A program made the translations under genes and the position numbers. A stretch of 64,000 nucleotides of DNA from an uncultured Pelagibacteraceae bacterium. Lineage in GTDB: Bacteria > Pseudomonadota > Alphaproteobacteria > Pelagibacterales > Pelagibacteraceae. Below are positions 56,951 through 64,000 of this stretch, one piece after another (positions within the stretch are counted from its first letter, which is position 1; each line of letters begins with the position of its first letter). The stretch is from NCBI GenBank assembly GCA_902532195.1, contig CACAHE010000006.1, positions 1 through 64,000 on the forward strand. The letters run 5' to 3'. The notes beneath the pieces are model-generated. The model was not told the DNA's origin. It was given only the letters and a program-made list of their open reading frames with translations, and did no database searches.

Positions 56951-57940
56951 TTAAATTTTAGAAATCCATTTTTTCTTTTCTGTTTCATTTAAAAAGGAGG
57001 ATTTAAATGAATTAACAAGGAGAGTTTTTACTTGTTCATGCGAAAGATTCAAAGCTACTTGTGTTTCAGTTAAATTTTTATTTAAATAACCGCCAAAATA
57101 TGCAGGATCATCTGAATTCACCATAACCATTAATTTTTTATCTAGCATTTTTTTTAAATTATGTTCTTCCAGTTTATTAAATACTTTTAATTTTACATTT
57201 GAAAGTGGACATACTGTTAAAGGAATTTGACTTTTTGATAATATTTCAACCAATTTTTCATCTTTAAGACATTGAACTCCATGGTCAATTCGATGAACAT
57301 TTAAAAAATTTAAAGCTTCCCAAATGTACTCTGGTGGCCCTTCTTCTCCAGCATGAGCAACTGTTATAAATTCATTTTCTAATGCTTTTTTAAATAATTT
57401 TTCAAATTTCTTAGGAGGATTACCTGTCTCTGATGAATCTAATCCAACACCAAAAATCTTATCTTTGTGGGCCAGTGCTTTATCTAAAATTTTAAAACAT
57501 TCATCTTCATTTAAATGTCTTAAAAAGCACATTATAATTTTAAAACTTAAACCAAATTCTTTTTCAGCCTTTTTAAAAGCATTAAAAATTCCATTTATAA
57601 CAGTATCAAAATTAATTCCCCTGTCTGTATGGGTTTGTGGATCAAAAAAAATTTCAGTATGCACTATATTATCTTCTTTGCACTTTAATATGTAGGCCCA
57701 TGTGAGATCGAAAAAATCTTGTTCTTTTATTAATACTTTGGCACCCTCATAATATATTTTTAAAAAAGAGTCTAAATTACTAAAATTATAAGCTTTTTTT
57801 ACATCATCTACATTTTTAAAAGGAATCTCAATATTATTTCTTTTTGCTAAAGAAAACATAAGTTCAGGTTCTAATGTTCCTTCGATATGCAAATGTAACT
57901 CAGCTTTTGGTGATTTTTTTATAAATTTTTCCAGGTTCAT
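56951..57940 (-). CDS. Adenosine/adenine deaminase family protein (adenine-deaminase-like motifs)
   Basis: KAELHLHIEGTLEPELMF, EIFFDPQTHTDRGI, AHAGEEGP, HRIDHGVQ, CPLSNVKL, NSDDPAYFGGYL. Confidence 0.92.
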   Translation of the reverse strand: MNLEKFIKKSPKAELHLHIEGTLEPELMFSLAKRNNIEIPFKNVDDVKKAYNFSNLDSFLKIYYEGAKVLIKEQDFFDLTWAYILKCKEDNIVHTEIFFDPQTHTDRGINFDTVINGIFNAFKKAEKEFGLSFKIIMCFLRHLNEDECFKILDKALAHKDKIFGVGLDSSETGNPPKKFEKLFKKALENEFITVAHAGEEGPPEYIWEALNFLNVHRIDHGVQCLKDEKLVEILSKSQIPLTVCPLSNVKLKVFNKLEEHNLKKMLDKKLMVMVNSDDPAYFGGYLNKNLTETQVALNLSHEQVKTLLVNSFKSSFLNETEKKKWISKI

Positions 57941-59076
57941 AAAGTCTTTCCAAATTCTCTAATGTCTTTAATCAATAAATCTGGTTGCTCTAAAGCTGCA
58001 AAATGTCCACCCTTAGGCATTTCAGTCCAACGTTTAATATTATAAATTCGCTCTACATAAGATCTTGGAGCCCATTCTAAATACTCTTTAGGAAATAAAG
58101 CTACTGCAGTAGGAACTTTTAAAGGAAGATGTTCCTTTGGCAAAGTTCTTCCACCTTCTTCTCTTCTTCCATAATAAATCCATGATGCAGTATTAAAAGT
58201 TTTAGTTACAAGATAGATCATGATATTAGATAATAAAATATCTTTTGAATAAACGCTTTCAATATCTCCATTTTTTATATCTGACCACCCTCTCATTTTT
58301 TCAATTATCCATGCTGCAACTCCAACAGGACTATCCATCATTGCATAACTTAATGTTTGTGGTTTTGTAGCTTGTTGAGTTCTATAACCATCTTCAATTC
58401 TTTGTTCTTTTTTAAATCTTTCTTGCCATTCTTTTTCTTCTTCATTTTGTGGTCCGTCTGGATGGCGGATAATAAAAATATTTACGTGTATTCCAAATAA
58501 ATTTTTTGGAAAATCATATGCTAGCCAAGTTGCTATTGTTCCTCCAAAATCTCCTCCTTGGACAATATATTTTTTATATCCAAGAACTTTTGTCATTAAC
58601 GAATTAAATGTAGTTGCAATTTTTCTAGGTCCTATTGGTCTTGGAGGTCTTCCAGAAAATCCATAACCAGGCAGAGATGGAACTATTACATCAAAAGCAT
58701 CTTCTTCTTTTCCTCCATATTTCTCAGGATGTGCAAGCTGATCAATAATATTTAAAAATTCTATAATTGAACCAGGCCAGCCGTGACTTAATAACAAAGG
58801 TTTAGGATTTGAACCACTTCCTTTTTCATGAATAAAATGAATATCGATTCCATTAATATTAGATTTAAAATTTTTAAATTTATTTATTCTTTCTTCTGTT
58901 TTTTTCCAATCAAATTTAGTAACCCAATAAGCACAAAATTCTTTCATATAATCTAAGTTTGTTCCATAGTCCCAACCTCCATCATCGGGCATCTCGTGCC
59001 AGGGGAAGTTTTTCACTTTTGAATATATATTTTGTAAAATTTTATCTGAAATTTCTAATTTAAATGGTTTTATCAT
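57937..59076 (-). CDS. Epoxide hydrolase (EHN-domain, alpha/beta fold)
   Basis: N-terminal EHN; LLSHGWPGSIIEFLNII, VVPSLPGYGFSG, VQGGDFGGTIATWLA. Confidence 0.93.
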   Translation of the reverse strand: MIKPFKLEISDKILQNIYSKVKNFPWHEMPDDGGWDYGTNLDYMKEFCAYWVTKFDWKKTEERINKFKNFKSNINGIDIHFIHEKGSGSNPKPLLLSHGWPGSIIEFLNIIDQLAHPEKYGGKEEDAFDVIVPSLPGYGFSGRPPRPIGPRKIATTFNSLMTKVLGYKKYIVQGGDFGGTIATWLAYDFPKNLFGIHVNIFIIRHPDGPQNEEEKEWQERFKKEQRIEDGYRTQQATKPQTLSYAMMDSPVGVAAWIIEKMRGWSDIKNGDIESVYSKDILLSNIMIYLVTKTFNTASWIYYGRREEGGRTLPKEHLPLKVPTAVALFPKEYLEWAPRSYVERIYNIKRWTEMPKGGHFAALEQPDLLIKDIREFGKTL

Positions 59077-59119
59077 TTTAATAGTATATATATTTTTATA
59101 ATTAAAATATAATTTAGTC

Positions 59120-60115
59120 GTGAAAAAAATTATCAATAATCCTAGTAATTTTGTTGAAGAGTCTATAGATGGGCTTATTAAATCTCATCCTGATATATAT
59201 GCTTTAGCAAAAGACAATAGCAGAGTAATTACTAGAGCAAAAAAAGCTTCAAATAAAGTTGGGATTGTTACAGGTGGAGGATCGGGACACCTTCCGGTCT
59301 TTACTGGTTATGTTGGTAAAGGTTTTTTAGATGCATGTGCAATAGGATCTGTTTTTGCTTCACCATCTGTAGAACAAATGGTTTCAGCAATTAAAAATGC
59401 TGATAATGGCAACGGTGTTTTGTGCGTTATTGGAAATTACGGTGGCGATGTAATGAATTTTGAAATGGCATGTGAAATGGTTGAAGCAGAAGGTATTAAA
59501 ACAAAAAAAGTAATTGTTGCTGATGATATAGCTAGCGCAAGTGAATCTGAAAAATCAAAAAGAAGAGGTATTGCAGGTATGATTTTTGTTTTTAAAATTG
59601 CGGGTGCAATTGCTGAAACAGGAGCATTGCTTGAAGAAGTTTTCAATACCACAACTGAAGCAAATGCTAATATAAGAACGCTTGGAGTTGCTTTATCTCC
59701 TTGTATATTACCAGAGGCAGGCAAACCAACATTTGAAATAAATAATGATGAGATAGAAATTGGAATGGGAATACATGGAGAACCAGGAATTAAAAGAGAA
59801 AAATTAAGACCTGCAAATGACTTGGTAGATGATCTTTATAAAAGGATTATTGATGACTCTAAATTAAAATCAAATGACAATATTGCCATAATGATAAACA
59901 GTTTAGGTGCTACACCTCTAGAGGAATTATATATTGTATCAAAAAGAGTAAATGAAAACTTATATAATTCAAAAATTAACAATATTAAAACTTATGTCGG
60001 AAGATATGCGACTTCAATGGAAATGGCAGGTATGTCAATTACAACTTTAAAACTATCAGATAAATTGAAAAAAAATCTTTTTGCTGCGAGTGAATGTCCA
60101 TTTTGGAATAATTAA
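59120..60115 (+). CDS. dhaK: Dihydroxyacetone kinase subunit DhaK (GTG start)
   Basis: KKIINNPSNFVEESIDGL, VGIVTGGGSGHLPVFTGYVGKGFLDACAIGSVFASPS, GMGIHGEPG. Confidence 0.95.
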   Translation: MKKIINNPSNFVEESIDGLIKSHPDIYALAKDNSRVITRAKKASNKVGIVTGGGSGHLPVFTGYVGKGFLDACAIGSVFASPSVEQMVSAIKNADNGNGVLCVIGNYGGDVMNFEMACEMVEAEGIKTKKVIVADDIASASESEKSKRRGIAGMIFVFKIAGAIAETGALLEEVFNTTTEANANIRTLGVALSPCILPEAGKPTFEINNDEIEIGMGIHGEPGIKREKLRPANDLVDDLYKRIIDDSKLKSNDNIAIMINSLGATPLEELYIVSKRVNENLYNSKINNIKTYVGRYATSMEMAGMSITTLKLSDKLKKNLFAASECPFWNN

Positions 60116-61027
60116 ATGATTTCAGATAAAGAAATAGTCTGCCCAAATAATCTTTTAGATGTTGCACATAAAAAAAAAGGTGTAAACGCTGGAATAGTTA
60201 ATGCTGGAAAAACTTTACCAATGTTGTCAGTTATGGATGCTGTTAAAGAAGATTTAATTGTTCCAACTTTCATTGGTGATAAAAAGGAAATACTGAAATG
60301 TGCAAGTGATCTTAAATTTGACATTTCCAAATATGATATTGTCGACGAACCTGATGAAAATAGCACAGCAAAGATTGCGGCAAAACTCGCTTCTAAAAAT
60401 AAAATTAAAATAATTGTTAAAGGTCATATTCATACAGATGTATTAATGAAAGAAGTTATTAAAAAAGAATATAATCTAATTGGAAAAACAAGGTTAAGCC
60501 ATATCTGGCATATGACACTAGATAAAGAAGACAAGCCTTTAATTATTACAGATGGTGCTCTTAATGTATTGCCAAATATTAAAACAAAAATGCACATATT
60601 AAAAAATGTCGTAAATTTTTCTAATAGAATTGGAATTGAAAAACCAAAAGTTGCAGTGCTATCAGCTACTGAAGAAGTTCTTGATAGTGTCCAGAGCTCA
60701 TTAGATGCAAAAGAAATAACTGAGTTAGCTTTAAAAGAAAAAATAAATGCAGATGTATTTGGTCCTCTAGCGTTTGATAATAGTGTTTCAAAAAAATCAG
60801 CAGCAATCAAAGGAATAAAAAATTTAGTAGCTGGTCGAGCTGATGTTTTGTTAGTTCCTAATGTGGAAACAGGAAATGCTTTGGTTAAAATGATGATTTA
60901 TTTCATGGGTGCTTGTGCCGCGGGGGTAGTAGTTGGTGGTAAAGTTCCAGTCGTTATTACAAGTAGATCTGATGAAGCGCCAGCAAGATTAGCATCTATG
61001 GCTGCTGCAGTTGTTGCATTAGATTGA
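60116..61027 (+). CDS. Phosphate acetyl/butyryltransferase family protein
   Basis: IIVKGHIHTDVLMKEVIKKE, LSHIWHM, DGALNVLPNI, DVFGPLAFDNSVS, GRADVLLVPNVETGN. Confidence 0.88.
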   Translation: MISDKEIVCPNNLLDVAHKKKGVNAGIVNAGKTLPMLSVMDAVKEDLIVPTFIGDKKEILKCASDLKFDISKYDIVDEPDENSTAKIAAKLASKNKIKIIVKGHIHTDVLMKEVIKKEYNLIGKTRLSHIWHMTLDKEDKPLIITDGALNVLPNIKTKMHILKNVVNFSNRIGIEKPKVAVLSATEEVLDSVQSSLDAKEITELALKEKINADVFGPLAFDNSVSKKSAAIKGIKNLVAGRADVLLVPNVETGNALVKMMIYFMGACAAGVVVGGKVPVVITSRSDEAPARLASMAAAVVALD

Positions 61028-61053
61028 TTTATGATTTAAATTTTTAAAAAATT

Positions 61054-62340
61054 ATGGCTATAAAATATTTAAAAAAATCACCAAAAACTTCATCTACAGA
61101 TGACTCTAAAACAAGAGAAATTGTAGAGAATATTTTAAAAGATATAGAAAAAAAAAAAGAAGAAGGTTGTAAAGAACTGGGTAAAAAATTCGATAAATAC
61201 GATGGTGAAATAATAATATCTAAGGAAAAAATTGAAGAGATAAAAAAAAATTTAGATCAAAAAACAAAAGATGATATTCAATTTTCTCACGAAAGAGTTA
61301 GAAAATTTGCTGAAGCACAATTAAAAAATTATGGCCAAGATTTTGAAGTTGAGCTTTCAGATGGTTTATATGCAGGCCAAAAACTAATACCAGTTAATAC
61401 AGCTGGATGTTATGTACCAGCTGGAAGATATGCTCATATAGCATCTGCGGTAATGAGTGTAACTACTGCAAAAGTTGCTGGTGTAAAAAATATAATTGTT
61501 TGTAGTTCTCCAAAACCAAACGTAGGAGTGCACCCTTCAATTGTTTATACAGCTGATTTATGTGGTGCAGATGTAATTATGAATTTAGGAGGAGTTCAAG
61601 CAATAGCGGCAATGACAAATGGATTATTTGGTAATGCTCCAGCTGATATTTTAGTTGGTCCTGGGAATCAATTTGTTGCGGAAGCTAAAAGAATATTATT
61701 TGGTAAAGTGGGTATAGACCTTTTTGCTGGTCCTACAGAAATTGCAATTATAGCAGACGAAACAGCAGATCCAGAAATTGTTGCTTACGATTTAGTAGGA
61801 CAAGCTGAACACGGTTATAATTCTCCAGCTTGGCTATTTACAAAAAGTAAAAAATTAGCTGATGATGTAATTAAAAGAGTTCCAGAATTAATTGCTGATT
61901 TACCAGATCTTCCAAAACAAAGTGCAGGAGATGCATGGAGAGATTTTGGTGAAGTTATTTTGTGTGATACTGATGAAGAAATGGCTAAAATTAGCGATCA
62001 ATATGCTCCCGAGCATTTAGAAGTTCAAACTAAAAATTTAAAATGGTTTCATGATAGACTAAAAAATTATGGTTCTTTATTTATAGGAGAAGAAACAACA
62101 GTAGCCTATGGAGATAAATGTTCAGGGACAAATCATATACTTCCAACAAAAGGTGCGGGCAGATATACAGGTGGATTATTTGTAGGAAAATTTATTAAAA
62201 CTTTAAGCTTTCAAAGAATGACAAAAGAATCTACCAAAGAAGTAGGAGCGGCTGCAGCAAGAATTTCAAGATATGAAGGAATGGAAGCTCATGCTAGAAC
62301 TGGTGATGTAAGACTAAGAAAATATGGTTTTTCAAATTAA
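61054..62340 (+). CDS. Histidinol-dehydrogenase-family enzyme, HpsN-like (sulfopropanediol dehydrogenase candidate)
   Basis: VNTAGCYVPAGRYAHIASAVMSVTTAKVAGVKNIIVCSSP, GGVQAIAAMTNG, SGTNHILPTKGAGRYTGGLFVGKFIKTLSFQRM. Confidence 0.82.
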   Translation: MAIKYLKKSPKTSSTDDSKTREIVENILKDIEKKKEEGCKELGKKFDKYDGEIIISKEKIEEIKKNLDQKTKDDIQFSHERVRKFAEAQLKNYGQDFEVELSDGLYAGQKLIPVNTAGCYVPAGRYAHIASAVMSVTTAKVAGVKNIIVCSSPKPNVGVHPSIVYTADLCGADVIMNLGGVQAIAAMTNGLFGNAPADILVGPGNQFVAEAKRILFGKVGIDLFAGPTEIAIIADETADPEIVAYDLVGQAEHGYNSPAWLFTKSKKLADDVIKRVPELIADLPDLPKQSAGDAWRDFGEVILCDTDEEMAKISDQYAPEHLEVQTKNLKWFHDRLKNYGSLFIGEETTVAYGDKCSGTNHILPTKGAGRYTGGLFVGKFIKTLSFQRMTKESTKEVGAAAARISRYEGMEAHARTGDVRLRKYGFSN

Positions 62341-62946
62341 ATTGATAATATCCAAAAATACATAACTAGATAAAACAGTCATAAATATTATAATAAAAAA
62401 ATTTATAATTTTCCAAGCTTTTGATTTAATCAAATAATTTGAAAAAAATTTTGCTAAATAACCTAAAGAGAAAAAAAATAAAAAAGAAGCAATAGAAGCT
62501 CCTATTCCAAAAAGGTATTTGTGAGAAATTAAAAAGTTCTTAGAAAAATTACCTAAAAAAAAAACTGTATCAGAATATACATGTGGATTTAAATATGTAA
62601 AACCAAGAGTTTTAGCTATTATATTTTTAAGTGATAATTTATTGATTTCAAAATTAATTTCAGAATTATTATATAATGATCTTATTTTATTATAAATAAA
62701 GTGAACTAGAAAAATAAAAAGTAATATATTAAAAATTAACTCAACATTTTTAGTGAAAAAAACTCTAAAATATTCAAATAGAAATATTCCTAAAAAAATT
62801 AAAATTAAATCTGATACAGAACAAATCAAACATACTAAAAATATATATTGTTTTTTTAAACCCTGCTCCATTACAAATATATTTTGAGCTCCTATAGCTA
62901 AAATTAAACTTAAACCTGTAAAGAAACCTAAAATTAAAAAGTACAT
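62332..62946 (-). CDS. LysE/ArgO family amino-acid exporter
   Basis: GFFTGLSLILAIGAQNIFVMEQGLK, FTYLNPHVYSDTVFFLG. Confidence 0.9.
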   Translation of the reverse strand: MYFLILGFFTGLSLILAIGAQNIFVMEQGLKKQYIFLVCLICSVSDLILIFLGIFLFEYFRVFFTKNVELIFNILLFIFLVHFIYNKIRSLYNNSEINFEINKLSLKNIIAKTLGFTYLNPHVYSDTVFFLGNFSKNFLISHKYLFGIGASIASFLFFFSLGYLAKFFSNYLIKSKAWKIINFFIIIFMTVLSSYVFLDIINLI

Positions 62947-63710
62947 TAAAAAACTTTAATATGTAAAAAATTTTTTACTATTTCATTGAATTTTTCAGAA
63001 AGCTCAAGATGTACATTATGTGAACATCCTTCAAATATTTCTAATTTACTATTTTTTATATTTTTATTTAATGTATCAACTTGATCATAGTTGTAAGCAG
63101 TATCTTTATTTCCCCAAATAATTAATGTTTCATTATTAATATTTTTTAAATTATCTATACCTTTCCAATTTTTTAAAGCCTTTAATGCGTTGTCAGCAGC
63201 CTCTTCTGTGGTTGATTTATTTGCATTATCACACAAATAAAAATTTTTAGCTTTGTCTCCTTCAACAAACCATTTTTTTGAAATTCTGTTAGCTGTTTTT
63301 TCAATGCCTTCTTTTTTTAACTTTTCTCTAGATATATCTATTGTTTCGAACCTACCCGGTATATCTCCTACAGGCCCCGTTGCGTAACAAATTAATTTGT
63401 TTATTTTATTACCTGATAATTTTGTCATTTCCTGAACAATCATTCCTCCCATTGAATGTCCCATTAAATTAAATTTATTAATTTCTTTCTTTTCTAGAAG
63501 TTCTAATATTTTTGTTGCCATAGCATTAATACTATCGAGTGATTTTAATTTTGAACTTTCTCCAAATCCAGGTAATGCAGGAGTTATAATTCTAAAATAT
63601 TTACTTAAATATTTTTTTTGTGGATCCCACATTGCTGACGATCCAAGAAATCCATGAACTAAAACTAATGGAAAACCTTCTCCTATATCATCTACGTACA
63701 TCTCTTGCAT
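62946..63710 (-). CDS. Alpha/beta hydrolase
   Basis: LVLVHGFLGSSAMWDPQ, LMGHSMGGMIVQEM, IIWGNKDTAYN, GCSHNVHLE. Confidence 0.92.
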   Translation of the reverse strand: MQEMYVDDIGEGFPLVLVHGFLGSSAMWDPQKKYLSKYFRIITPALPGFGESSKLKSLDSINAMATKILELLEKKEINKFNLMGHSMGGMIVQEMTKLSGNKINKLICYATGPVGDIPGRFETIDISREKLKKEGIEKTANRISKKWFVEGDKAKNFYLCDNANKSTTEEAADNALKALKNWKGIDNLKNINNETLIIWGNKDTAYNYDQVDTLNKNIKNSKLEIFEGCSHNVHLELSEKFNEIVKNFLHIKVF

Positions 63711-63713
63711 AAT

Positions 63714-63980
63714 TTATAATTTTTCATTTACAACTAAATATAATTTTCTTGGAAACTTACCTTCATCAAATTCTTCAATTAACATATTTTTAAAGCCAGA
63801 AAGTAATGATTTAATTTTATTTTCAGAAAAAAAATGAACAATAAAACCATCATTTTCAAATAAATCTTCACCTCTATGAATACCTTTTTTGTAATCCCCA
63901 TCATGAGTATTTCGAACAGTATAAATATTTATTCCATTGGGTTTTAATACTCTACAAATTTCATTATTAAGATTTTTCAA
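63714..63980 (-). CDS. Class I SAM-dependent methyltransferase, C-terminal part; continues beyond the window
   Basis: EICRVLKPNGINIYTVRN; runs to the window edge. Confidence 0.7.
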   Translation of the reverse strand: MKNLNNEICRVLKPNGINIYTVRNTHDGDYKKGIHRGEDLFENDGFIVHFFSENKIKSLLSGFKNMLIEEFDEGKFPRKLYLVVNEKL

Positions 63981-64000
63981 TTCATTACTTGTTAAAGCCA

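Noticed and set aside
60112-60810. Minus-strand ORFs 60112-60366 and 60430-60810
   Set aside because: Antisense to the Pta-like gene; Ser/Phe/Ile-rich, typical of reverse-frame translations of AT-rich DNA.

Overview
This is a 64 kb AT-rich, gene-dense bacterial chromosome segment. Gene content (tauABC, TTT transporter, DUF6165, GcvT-fused dehydrogenases, DUF1501/DUF1800, very short spacers) suggests a SAR11/Pelagibacterales-like alphaproteobacterium; this is inference, as there is no rRNA to confirm it. Modules seen: (i) a TctABC tripartite tricarboxylate transporter; (ii) a tight operon mtnP–phytanoyl-CoA-dioxygenase-like–mtnA–small ORF–FucA-type class II aldolase, followed by a speD–speE fusion and an amino-acid-type ABC transporter without its ATPase, with apt divergent; (iii) an accessory sugar cluster (rfbA, rfbB, rfbC, NDP-hexose 2,3-dehydratase, Gfo/Idh/MocA reductase, sugar C-methyltransferase, 4-ketoreductase) that looks like a mycarose-type branched 2,6-dideoxysugar pathway; (iv) a ~2.2 kb mini-island between an intact tRNA-Met(CAT) and a displaced tRNA 3' fragment (44 bp repeat, 1 mismatch), with paired GACGC motifs at both ends and no integrase; (v) a taurine/sulfonate block (class III aminotransferase, ald, tauABC) and a distal HpsN-like dehydrogenase with dhaK and a Pta-like gene; (vi) an ectoine-type (Ehu-like) ABC system. 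Strong hairpins recur at all four substrate-binding-protein/membrane-subunit junctions, one of them overlapping the tctB start codon. The best candidates for new biology are the MTA-salvage operon with an embedded Fe/2OG oxygenase, the dideoxysugar cluster, and the integrase-less tRNA island. No CRISPR array, IS element or rRNA was found.
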